DNA of 64,000 nt from Epiperipatus broadwayi (Eukaryota > Onychophora > Udeonychophora > Euonychophora > Peripatidae): contig JAQFVV010012416.1 in the NCBI GenBank assembly GCA_028023455.1, forward strand, positions 3,517,594 through 3,581,593, in the 5' to 3' direction. Shown in pieces: positions 55,273-64,000 of the stretch. Each line of letters begins with the position of its first letter. Positions within the stretch are counted from its first letter, which is position 1. Both the position numbers and the translations under genes were made by a program. Below the pieces are notes generated by a model. That model searched no databases. It was given only the letters and a program-made list of their open reading frames with translations, and had not been told where the DNA came from.

Positions 55273-57850
55273 CATCATCATCATCATTATCAACCATTAT
55301 CAATCCACTGCAGGATGAAGGTCTCTCCAAGTTTAATCCATCTTCTCCGATCTTTAGCTTCTCTTCTCCACATCACCCCTACACATTTTCTTATTTCATC
55401 CATTCATCTTATATGTGGTCTCCTTCTGGGTCTTTTACAATCTCTTGGAATCCAGTTTAAAATTTCAATTGTCCATCTATTATCATCTCTTCTAGCAATA
55501 TGTCCAGCCCAACTCCACTTCAATCTTTTAATTTTTTCAATGAGGTCAGTAACACCTGTTTGTTCTCTTACCCATACATTGCGTTTTCGATCTCTTCTTG
55601 TTACTCCCAACATACATCTCTCCATACTTCTTTGAGTGGTCTGAAGTCTCTGTATTGATCTTCTATTAAGTGTCCAAGTCTCAGATCCATAAGTAAGAAC
55701 TGGTAAAACACATTTGTTAAAAACCTTTCTTTTCAAACACATAGGCATATTTCCTTTTAATATCAAGTTATTTCTACCAAAAGCACTCCAACCAAGTTTA
55801 ATTCTATGTTTAATTTCCTCTATTATGTTTCTATCTGTATTAATAATCTGACCAAGGTATTTGTAACTCTTAACTTCTTCTAATTCATCATAATCAATCT
55901 TTATTTTCATATTTTGAGCAAATCGATTAAACATTACTTTAGTCTTTTTAACATTTATCTTTAGTCCTACTTTCCTACTTTCATCTGATAACTCCTGCAA
56001 CATTTCCTGCAGCTCGGAAGCATTATTTGCAAAAACAACTGCATCATCTGTGAAATCTAAATGACTTAAATAATCTCCATTTACTTTCACTCCTTTAGTT
56101 TCCCATTTTAATCCACAAAATACTTCTTGCAGCACTGCTGTAAAAAGTTTTGGAGATATGGAGTCACCTTGTCTTACACCTTTCTCAATGTTGACTTTCC
56201 CAGTATCATTATGTAATCTAATTGTTGCTGTTGCATTTTTATAAATATTCTTTAAAATATGACAATATCCTGGATCTATACCTTGATGATCCAATGCTTT
56301 AATCACTGAAGAAATGTTTATAGAATCAAATGCCTTTTCATAATCTACAAATCCAAAACATAATGACAACTCATATTCATTTGTCCTTTCTATAACTTCT
56401 CTCAATACTTGAATATGATCTACTGTACTAAAACCACTTTTAAATCCAGCTTGTTCTCTTGGTTGGTGAAAATCCAAGGTTCTCTGTAGATGAGTTGTAA
56501 TTATCTTGGTAAAAATTTTATATAAAACTGATAAAAGGCTGATAGGTCTGTAATTTCTAATATCTTCTTTATCACCTTTTTTGAATATTAATATTATTAC
56601 TGCATTATTCCAATCATCCGGTACATCTTTATCATTTAGACATTTGGTATATAACTTTGCTAATATTTTTTCTGTTTCTTCACCTGCTTCTTTTAATATA
56701 TCAATTATAATTCCATCATTACCTGGAGCCTTTCCTTTTTTCATACATTTAATTGTATTTCTCACTTCTTCATTTAAAATTCTGGGCAATTCGGAAGATG
56801 TAATAGATATAGGAGGTACTTGTTCTTTATTACTATATAATTCTTGATAAAAATCTTCTACCAATTTCATAATGTCATCCCTCTTTTTAGTAATAATTCC
56901 ATCTTTTTTCCTTATTGCAGATATAAATTTCCTACCAATACCAAAATGTTGTTTTACATTCTTAAGACTTTTATTTTCTTCTACAGCTTTTCTTGCTAGT
57001 TCACAGTTATACTTTCTTATATCATTTTCAACTCTTTTCCGCACCATTTTACAAAATTCGAGATATTCAATTCTTTTTAATGCATCATTCTTGCATATCT
57101 TCATATTCCTTCTTTTCTTCATAAGTTCTCTAATCTCAGTAGAAATTGTATTAGTCAATTGGTGCTTTTTTCTACCAGCTATCTTTGTTGCAGTTTTTAA
57201 AAGTGTATCAGTTATTTTCATATTAATTTCATTCAAATCTGAATCATGTTCAAAATCTACTAATACTTGAAACCGATTTGTGAGTTCTAATTTAAATTCA
57301 TTAGAATGTTTCTGAAGATTAGGAATATCAACTGTAAATATAGTTTTTCTTAATAATTTTTGTCTCTCTAGTTTTACATTAACATGTATCTTACCCCTTA
57401 CTAATCGATGATCACTTCCTGTGTTAAATTTATTAAGAACATTACAATCTTGAAATATGTATTTCCTGTTAGTCAAAATATAATCCAATTCTGCTGTACC
57501 TTCATTTGGATGCTTCCATGTCCATTTCCTTCTAACATTTTTCTCAAAAAAAGAATTCATAATATAAAGTTTTTCCTTCTCTGCAAACTCCACAAGTCTA
57601 TGTCCTCTCTCATTTCTATTACCATAACCAAAATTACCTACAACACTTTCATCTTTCATTTGTTTACCAATTCTAGCATTAAAATCTCCCATAACAATTT
57701 TAAAATGTTGTTTACTCTGATCAAAAGCCTTTTGTACATCCATATAAAAATCTTCTACTACTTCATCACTGTGAGAACTTGTTGGGGCATAAACCTGAAT
57801 TATCTGCATTTGATATCTGCTATTAAGTTGTATAACTAATCTTGCCACTA
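55273..57850 (-). mobile_element. RTE-like LINE, longest copy (5'-truncated)
   Basis: About 2.58 kb, minus-sense, ending in a (GAT)n tail read as ATC repeats at 55273-55287. The 5' end cuts into the endonuclease domain. Six shorter copies are present in the window. Contains one long ORF described separately. Confidence 0.93.
55404..57848 (-). CDS. RTE-like endonuclease-reverse transcriptase, truncated at both ends
   Basis: 814 codons. Endonuclease: IQVYAPTSSHSDE at 17-29, GDFNARIG at 54-61 and GSDHRLV at 144-150 (catalytic Asp/His). The N-terminal third of the APE domain is missing through 5' truncation. RT: KAPGNDG at 373-379, NYRPISLLSVLYK at 432-444, motif A VDYEKAFD at 501-508, motif B RQGDSISP at 559-566 and motif C FTDD at 599-602 (FADD is usual). 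C-terminal region: TYGSETWTLNRR and WSWAGHIARR. The ORF stops at a TGA where the copy at 34594 has the Trp codon of RRRPHVRW; the remaining ~35 codons follow in frame. The first Met is not a true start. Related proteins are often mis-annotated as craniofacial development protein 2-like. Long open frame suggests fairly recent insertion. Confidence 0.92.
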   Translation of the reverse strand: MARLVIQLNSRYQMQIIQVYAPTSSHSDEVVEDFYMDVQKAFDQSKQHFKIVMGDFNARIGKQMKDESVVGNFGYGNRNERGHRLVEFAEKEKLYIMNSFFEKNVRRKWTWKHPNEGTAELDYILTNRKYIFQDCNVLNKFNTGSDHRLVRGKIHVNVKLERQKLLRKTIFTVDIPNLQKHSNEFKLELTNRFQVLVDFEHDSDLNEINMKITDTLLKTATKIAGRKKHQLTNTISTEIRELMKKRRNMKICKNDALKRIEYLEFCKMVRKRVENDIRKYNCELARKAVEENKSLKNVKQHFGIGRKFISAIRKKDGIITKKRDDIMKLVEDFYQELYSNKEQVPPISITSSELPRILNEEVRNTIKCMKKGKAPGNDGIIIDILKEAGEETEKILAKLYTKCLNDKDVPDDWNNAVIILIFKKGDKEDIRNYRPISLLSVLYKIFTKIITTHLQRTLDFHQPREQAGFKSGFSTVDHIQVLREVIERTNEYELSLCFGFVDYEKAFDSINISSVIKALDHQGIDPGYCHILKNIYKNATATIRLHNDTGKVNIEKGVRQGDSISPKLFTAVLQEVFCGLKWETKGVKVNGDYLSHLDFTDDAVVFANNASELQEMLQELSDESRKVGLKINVKKTKVMFNRFAQNMKIKIDYDELEEVKSYKYLGQIINTDRNIIEEIKHRIKLGWSAFGRNNLILKGNMPMCLKRKVFNKCVLPVLTYGSETWTLNRRSIQRLQTTQRSMERCMLGVTRRDRKRNVWVREQTGVTDLIEKIKRLKWSWAGHIARRDDNRWTIEILNWIPRDCKRPRRRPHIR

Positions 57851-58155
57851 GTTTGTTTTATTTCTATTTTAAGTATACAATTAAAAATTCATACTTAATT
57901 CTTTTTTATTTGATTATATTTTTTTCTTCATCTTATAACTCATGGAATTAATTAAATGTGATAGATATTAAACTTAATTAATAATCTAATTGTTCTATGA
58001 TTTATTATAATGCTGAGAATAAATATTGAGATTAATAATTTTTAAAAAAATACTTTTTGTTAAATAAAATTATTTAGTCATTTAATAATTAAGAATGAAT
58101 TATTTTTAGCTATTTAAATCATAATTAAAATCAAACTTTGAATTTATACTATATA
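57851..58155. other. AT-rich sequence without recognised gene
   Basis: Nothing recognisable. Confidence 0.45.
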
Positions 58156-58159
58156 TACA

Positions 58160-58262
58160 TTTTTTTTTTCATGTGTCAAAACATCAGCTGGGAAGCAAAC
58201 CCGCAAACCTGGGTCAACTGCTTGTAAGGCAGCTATGCTGACCACTCGGACACCAACACTTA
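58160..58262 (-). repeat. tRNA-derived SINE
   Basis: Minus-sense: GTGTTGGTGTCCGAGTGGTC, TAGCTGCCTTACAAGCAG (a good anticodon arm), GGGTTTGCTTCC, then GCTGATGTTTTGACACATG and an A-tail (T run at 58161-58169 on plus). It mixes features of both subfamilies. Confidence 0.7.
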
Positions 58263-58353
58263 TTTAAAAACTAGTTTTAGAACTTTTGACATTTTTTTCC
58301 AATATAATTACTGCTACTTTCTATAATATTAATTATCCCTTTTAAATCAATAT

Positions 58354-58366
58354 GGGGGGGGGGGGG
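58354..58366. repeat. Poly-G tract
   Basis: Thirteen consecutive G residues on the plus strand in AT-rich DNA. Confidence 0.9.
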
Positions 58367-58439
58367 TAGTGACCAAGTAAATATGTATTAGTCTAGCGGT
58401 GAGATTTCACATATGTATTAGTCTGGCAATATTTATTTT

Positions 58440-58640
58440 TAAAAATGATGACCTATAACTTTATTTATTGGGAATGATACAAACATCTATTAACACACAT
58501 TTATGTTTTCTCTGAGAAATTATCTATCGCCACCTATGGTTATAAAGATTTTTTATTTTGAAAAATGGCCACCTATAACTTTATGTAGTGAGAATGAAAC
58601 AAACATGCACTTACGTTTTGTGTAAGAAATGATTTTTCAA
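58440..58640 (+). repeat. Diverged tandem duplication
   Basis: Two copies of about 85 bp (starting near 58441 and 58559) share GACCTATAACTTTAT or CACCTATAACTTTAT, GGGAATGATACAAACAT-like and AGAAATxATxTxTC blocks. Confidence 0.55.
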
Positions 58641-59008
58641 CAAATAAACTGTTAACGGTCAATTTATTATAAGTGGTAATCAAACCAAAAAAAACGAATA
58701 TACATATATTTAACCACTCATTTATATTCATTTACAAAATGTTGTTTCTTAGCCTAACGCAGTAGTCTGAACTTCCTTATCTTGAATCACATTGCATTAC
58801 GAATGGCTACCCCCTTTCAACAATCTACTGTGGGTATAAAATGTGATATCATGGCCATAAAATTAGCAGCCAAACCCACATTTTTACTAATAAATTTATC
58901 TTCATCAGAATATTATCCAATACTCACTTAAAAATTAATTCCTTATCTTTTTAGAAGATTGCAAATGTGTTTAATTTAGTCTTTATATACAGCACCCAAC
59001 ATGATGCT
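58641..59008. other. No recognised gene
   Basis: AT-rich; nothing recognisable. Confidence 0.4.
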
Positions 59009-59498
59009 GATTTAGTTTGTGTTCATAGCCACTTTGAAGCCTAAAGACCATCCCAAATCACCGCTGACACATCCAACCAATAAATGACATTAATATTGAA
59101 TAAAAGTACTTTAATTTCATATTTTGGAAATTATAAGCTAATAAAAATAATGTTTTATTTCATATGGGCATATAGTATAATCTTTTAATATTTGGAAATT
59201 ATAAGCTTGGTTTGATCAGACTTCTGCAACTTTTGACCAATACTTTGTACCGGCCAAACCATCCTTCCTACTTCCTGCAAATTCTAATGCTTTGCACCAT
59301 CATATTTCAAATATTTTATGAAGGTAAATTTTAAAAAAAAAAAAATTCCTAATAAAATAAAGCATATTATTTTTACTAGCTTATAATTTCTAAAATATGA
59401 ATTTAAAGTATTTTTATTCAATATTTATGTCATTTATCAGTTGGTTGTGTCAGCGGCCATTTTTAGATTTCAAAATGGCCTTGAGCACAAACTAAATC
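59009..59498. mobile_element. MITE-like element with ~150-bp inverted repeats
   Basis: Left terminus GATTTAGTTTGTGTTCA (59009) and right terminus TGAGCACAAACTAAATC (59498) begin inverted repeats of about 150 bp. Shared blocks include CGCTGACACA-CCAAC, AAATGACAT-AATATTGAAT and AAATTATAAGCTA. The ~190-bp centre is unrelated. No clear target duplication and no coding capacity, so the superfamily is unknown. Confidence 0.7.
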
Positions 59499-61360
59499 GG
59501 GACCCATATTTATTTGTGGCAGTAATTTTGATTATCATCAGACTTTACTGATAACCATATACATTTTCTTTATTGCTACAGAATATTTTTTTATAATTAT
59601 GGATCTTGAATGAAAGTCCAGAAATTCGAGGATTCTTAAATGTAAACTTTTTGGAAATCTTAAAAAAGTGAATATGAAATAAATCATTTACACTGAACTT
59701 TTGATGTGCATTTGTCAATTTTAATATTACTTAGAAAAGCTGTATTTAACACAGTGTCAGAATGTCCCCAACCTGATGAAATTTCAATTCTTTACACATA
59801 CCCTTAAAAAATGAAAAAAAGAGATGAACTCCTATCTCCCTTGAAAACAGTTCAGGACACATGGAACCTTATTTCAATCCCCTCACAGGGAAATTCAACT
59901 GCAATAATCAACATAAATAATACAACAGAGGCAAGCAATAACCACCAACCCTAGAAGTATACAAAGACTCCTCATCTGCAGGGGCATTACTATATTCATC
60001 CAAATGGTAAAAGATTAAAACACTGGACATTTCAGAGGCTCACCATTACAAAATGTTTGAAACACTATGTAAGGTAGCCTGGCCATCACAGGAATAAATG
60101 TGTGTATATCAAATATATAAATAAAAATTAAATTGGAAAAAAAATAAAATCACTGCACAATAAACTATGTGTTAAATTTATTTCCTAAGCACTTCGTTTT
60201 TTACAGGCGCAATTATTTTTAACATAAGTCAATTTCATAACTATCAATCCAAAATATAGAAAAATTCTAAATGTTGTAATGAAAACATTATTTTTACATT
60301 CAAACTCTCAGACCAAAAATGTTCTCATTAAATTTATTTAAACTTTGTTACTACATTGAGTTGACTGGATTCGTTCATCTTACATTCAACTCATAATTTT
60401 TAAGAATTTTAGTAATATTTAAATGTTAAATTTAATTTTTCATTGAAAAACAGATCTTTAGAAAAAGTAATATCAGTAATACACATTCAATTATTTATGA
60501 ATATTATTGGTCGGATATTAACTTTTATAATGAAATGATTAGAAAAAGAATTCACTAACAAAAATGTCTTTTAAAAAAATATAAAACTTTAAAAAATTAT
60601 TACAATATCACTAGAATGTACCGTTACTACAACAGTAAGCGATACTAATGTTTTACTAAAAATAAGTTAAGACTTTTAAAAATTTTTTATTAATAACGAA
60701 GATAACATTAATTTTAACAAACATCAAAATATTATTCTAATGAGTTCTTCCAAGTGATAAAATAAGATATAATAATGATTGTTTTGTCTTTTCACTTTTA
60801 ATAAAACATAAAAAAAAAAAAACACCACAAACTTGTATTCTAAGGATAAACTTGTATTTATTCTAAAGATAAATCTTCTTTTAAATCTGCCACACACACC
60901 CCTTTCTGAAAAAAAAAAGGCCATTTAAGATATGATAATGTTAATTCATGTTTACAGGTTCATATCAATGAATTTTAAATGTAGACATCAAAAGATAATT
61001 TTAAATTTGCTGATAATAAAAGCACACACATTTTCTTTGATAATATTCCATCTGCAACATTTCAACTTAGAAAAATATCATTTTAAATACATTTTTATAT
61101 TCGATACAGGACTTTTCCTTTATAAGAATTTTTGAAATACGTATATTTTCTGTTATTTACTTTGCTGATTGTTCAAATTAATGAATTTCTTTTTGTAACA
61201 CTATTTTACATCTATCACTTTATCTTGTGCTTGGAAAGAAGAGTATTCAGTTTAAAGTGTTCCATCTGTAAAGCGCATGGCCGTGAATTGAGCTACGTTA
61301 TAATTTATAATTTAGATATAGCTAAAATTGACGTTCCTCAATTTCATTTCACGATTCTTT
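59499..61360. other. AT-rich sequence without recognised gene
   Basis: A few short ORFs of AT-driven composition (60724-61365) show no motif. Nothing else is supported. Confidence 0.5.
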
Positions 61361-61366
61361 CATAAA

Positions 61367-61618
61367 TATAGGGGATTTGAACTCAAGACTTTCATGCAAC
61401 CCTCAACTACCCACACTATCTCATACTACTGATACACATGATCACACACATGTAGAAACAATAAACAATCACCAATATACATATTTAGTGCTGAACCAGC
61501 ACCCATCAATTGGTCCAGATTATCATCACCATATATATGTAATCAGTGCTCAGTTTATATTAAGATATCAAATCTTTATACTTTAATGGACAGGCTCCAA
61601 TCTACTTCAAGTCTATAA
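61367..61618 (-). repeat. 474-bp family copy with the clearest tRNA-like promoter
   Basis: Minus-sense: an A-box-like TAGTTGAGGGT and the B-box GAGTTCAAATCCCC about 25-30 nt apart, preceded by the family body (CACTGATTAC...GATAATCTGGACCAATTGATG). The shared sequence with 23361-24389 and 44818-45015 is clear. In a single copy the body lies upstream of the promoter, which makes sense only if monomers are transcribed from tandem arrays or circles. Confidence 0.6.
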
Positions 61619-61689
61619 TATTTTTTTATTGATATTGAGAAGATTAAGCCTGACTGTAATTAATCTAATAATATAATATTACAAATAAT

Positions 61690-61893
61690 AGCAAACTATC
61701 TATACAGTACTGCCATCCAGGTCAAGTCTTAGTAATCAATGGATGCAAGAAGATTTGGGCATAAAATCCCCATCTAATGCCTACTCATACAATATCTCTA
61801 GACTAGTTTATAGTTTGTGCTTTCATCAGCGATGAGCATTGGATTCGAGAGTGCTGCACCTAGATCAAAATTCTAATGCAACCCTCCAGCAGT
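61690..61893 (-). mobile_element. Hammerhead-repeat copy H7, decayed core
   Basis: Minus-sense partial copy. CTGATGA is intact, but GAAA has become TAAA and stem II is altered. The GATATTGTATGAG and CTTCTTGCATCCATTGATTA blocks match the family. No target duplication could be assigned. Confidence 0.65.
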
Positions 61894-62630
61894 TTTAATA
61901 TCTTTTATAGTGTGTATTGAGATGGTAAGAAATATTTTTCAATCATTGACTTTATCGGTTTGATTAGCTGCAAATATAATTGCAGGTCATTTATTATTAA
62001 AATTGGTTGGAGATCAGGAAAAGGTTATGGAAATGTTAATGTTAAGATTATTATCATTTAGTCTCTAGTCTGTTGTATTGTACGTATGCTAACATCTCAC
62101 AGTTAATTCTAATATTCTCCATATGTTCACAGATTATTTTCTGACCTCATTATTGCATATCATTGCATATGTTAAGAATCATATAAGCAAGAAAATTATC
62201 CTTAACCATCTGCCTGGATGTTATAAATAATCATTCATTTAACGTTTGAAACAGTTCTTCAACTGATAAAATTCACAAAAGATTAAATCATTTTTTTATT
62301 TTGGTATGCTGATTGTGATATTGGTATTGTTAGACGTACGCTAATCTTTATCTACTATGCTGAATCTTGTTAATCCTATGAAAATCTTAATCTTGATAAG
62401 AATTAAATTGCATCTTTCACGATAAAAAAACTTTTGTTATTGATTAGAGCTTACAGAAATAGCTTGCTTTTGACAGATTCAAATTATCTACTGGACTCGT
62501 TTGGAAAAAATGCTCCCAAACTTTTATTTTTTTACTTTTTTTAATCATCATAGTTTTAATTAAATATTGTTATTCTTCATTATATTATTTTTTTTCCATA
62601 CACATTTTGCATTTTAATTCACTAAAACAT
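61894..62630. other. AT-rich sequence without recognised gene
   Basis: Nothing recognisable. Confidence 0.45.
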
Positions 62631-62631
62631 T

Positions 62632-63328
62632 ATTTATTTTATTAAAACCATAATCTTAAAACTATGCGCCTGCAAAAATGTAAGTAGGAATCTCTGCAAA
62701 TCTTTAACACAAGATTTATTTAAAAGAGCAGCCACTCTTATCTTAACCTACTTTCTAAATAAATAGGAGAATCTAAAGCATTCTGACTTGAGAGGTAAGG
62801 CCATTAAATACCTCATCGATTAAGTCGATAAATTCCATAACACATTAACATTCGTGAAATCATTCGATCTACGAGTCAGTGTTGAGATCTTGTGCCTAGA
62901 AATCCATTAAGATAATATAAAGTTGTAATAATTATATTTATAAAGTGCATACTCATTACTTAAAGTAATATTTTATTAAGGCTATAACCTTAAAACTATG
63001 CACCTGAAAAAATGACAGTAGGGACCGCTGCAAATTTTTAACACAAGATTTATTTAAAAGACAAGAGTGAATGTTAATGTGTTATAGAATTTATGGACTT
63101 AATTGGTGAGGTATTTAATAGCCTAATGCTCTCAAATCAGAATGCTTTAGATTCTCCTATTTATTTAGAAAGTAGATTAAGAGTGGCTGCTCGTCTTTTA
63201 AATAAATCTTGCGTTAAAGATTTGTAGAGGTCCCTACTGTCATTTTTTCAGGTGCATAGTTTTAAAGTTATAGCCTTAATAAAATATTACTTTAAGTAAT
63301 GAGTATACGCTTTATAAATATAATTATT
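62632..63328. repeat. Nested foldback with a partial second copy
   Basis: 62927-63328 is a ~400-bp palindrome-type unit. Its ends read TAATTATATTTATAAAG and CTTTATAAATATAATTA, and the inverted arms of about 150 bp include ATTAAGGCTATAACxTTAAAACTATGCACC. A partial copy in opposite orientation to the right arm occupies about 62632-62850 (TCTTTAACACAAGATTTATT, GGAGAATCTAAAGCATTCTGA). A relic of the family lies at 45958-46073. Confidence 0.7.
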
Positions 63329-63730
63329 AAAATGTTGTGAAGTAATCATGTGTTATGTTACCTTCAACGTTTTAATTACTTGTAAATGCTCAGTTTTGGA
63401 ATTGCCTACTCCATATAAAAGATTTAAGATTCATTTCACATTCAAACAGTTTTGGAAATTAGAATCATATTTTTTCCAACTTTGTTATCGCAGTTCCCTT
63501 ATAAGCATCTTTTACTTATGGTACCATCATTATTTCACCATTTCTTGTTTCACAAGCTGTTAAAACAGTAGCTTTACTATCAATTTACTAATTACTTGTA
63601 TAAATTTAGAGTGTCAACCTCAAGAGTTAAAGATTCTTAGATTAAAACTTACTATCATACTTAACAATCATGTGACTTTATGCATGATTAATTATTCGAT
63701 TATTGGTTAGTATTTATTATATTAGTACTC
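63329..63730. other. AT-rich sequence without recognised gene
   Basis: Nothing recognisable. Confidence 0.4.
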
Positions 63731-63732
63731 TT

Positions 63733-63772
63733 GTGTGGTGCAGGTAATAGAGCGTCTGACTAATTCCCGAGC
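63733..63772 (+). repeat. tRNA-like SINE head, cut by another SINE
   Basis: GTGTGGTGCAGGTAATAGAG contains a 10 of 11 A-box match and is followed by a GTCTGACTAATTCCCGAGC anticodon-arm-like stretch. The expected B-box half is missing because a second SINE begins at 63788. Confidence 0.4.
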
Positions 63773-63787
63773 AATAAAGCTACTAAC

Positions 63788-63903
63788 TTTTTTTTTCCAT
63801 ATGTCAAAGCATAGGCTGGGAAGGGAACCCGCAACAGCTGTCTGCAAGCAATTGCTTGCTTGCAAGGCTGCTGCGCTGACCTCTCGGCTACCACCGCTTG
63901 ACT
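63788..63903 (-). repeat. tRNA-derived SINE (second subfamily)
   Basis: Minus-sense: AGTCAAGCGGTGGTAGCCGA, GAGGTCAGCGCAGCAGCCTT, a lengthened anticodon arm (GCAAGCAAGCAATTGCTTGC), GGGTTCCCTTCC, then CTATGCTTTGACATATGG and the A-tail (T run 63788-63796). The extra GCAAGCAA duplication resembles the copy at 29504. Confidence 0.75.
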
Positions 63904-64000
63904 GTAACTTCTTTTAATATATTAACACTGAATTACTAGCATCGATTTTAATTAGGTTAACCAAGATTTATATTTTAAAATCTATATGTAACGTTTAAAG

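Noticed and set aside
55315-55635. Plus-strand ORFs opposite the RTE-like ORF (55315-55635, 56581-56847, 56872-57270, 57408-57839) and similar ones at 7700-8034, 41948-42421 and 47144-47404
   Set aside because: They are antisense shadows of RTE-like reverse-transcriptase sequence.
1-64000. CRISPR arrays, bacterial operons, ribosomal RNA genes
   Set aside because: No regularly spaced direct repeats with unique spacers, no Shine-Dalgarno-led gene clusters and no rRNA-like sequence; the window is eukaryotic.

Overview
This is AT-rich metazoan nuclear DNA, read as non-coding except for scattered exons and retroelements. The evidence is spliced exons with long introns, a glutamate-transporter gene, several clades of non-LTR retrotransposon, a Penelope-like element, tRNA-derived SINEs and a hAT remnant. 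The species cannot be named from the sequence; an AT-rich invertebrate is the simplest guess.

Host genes. The only securely recognised gene is an excitatory amino-acid transporter (SLC1/EAAT family) on the minus strand. Two consecutive exons are present, complement(31038..31236) and complement(19924..20131). They join in frame (phase 1, G|GA) across a 10.9 kb intron. The first coding exon and all exons after TM3 are not identified. A CpG-enriched, relatively repeat-poor zone at about 48-54 kb looks like a promoter or 5' region and may belong to this gene. An unassigned exon-like ORF lies on the plus strand at 53.1-53.4 kb. A frameshifted coiled-coil pseudogene lies at 41.2-41.9 kb (minus).

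Mobile DNA. An RTE-like non-LTR element (APE endonuclease plus reverse transcriptase, (GAT)n tail) occurs as seven 5'-truncated copies; the best is complement(55273..57850). Relics of other LINEs lie at 10.8-11.8, 25.8-27.1 and 29.1-29.9 kb. A full-length, apparently young Penelope-like element (RT plus GIY-YIG, 798 aa) occupies 36030-38999. It has identical 90-bp direct repeats and a 12-bp target duplication, and it sits in the tail of a SINE. An ORF-deleted derivative lies at 27093-27541. Short tRNA-derived SINEs ending in TGACATATG(A)n are scattered through the window.

Most interesting. A dispersed repeat of about 450 bp carries a hammerhead-ribozyme-like core: CUGAYGA, a stem II hairpin, GAAA, a palindromic ACUAGU stem III, GUC, and a two-part stem I. 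At least four copies have all core boxes. One is a single monomer with a 13-bp target duplication (12444-12892). Another is a pair of inverted tandem dimers inserted as one unit with a 13-bp duplication (15087-16413). Other copies are foldbacks with 14-16 bp duplications. A second repeat family (23361-24389, monomer about 474 bp) has the same inverted-tandem architecture, and a second hammerhead-like motif shows apparent compensatory changes in stem II. Together these suggest a population of ribozyme-bearing, non-autonomous retroelements, possibly moved by Penelope-like machinery. The core has a non-standard A/A next to stem II, so self-cleavage is inferred and not shown.
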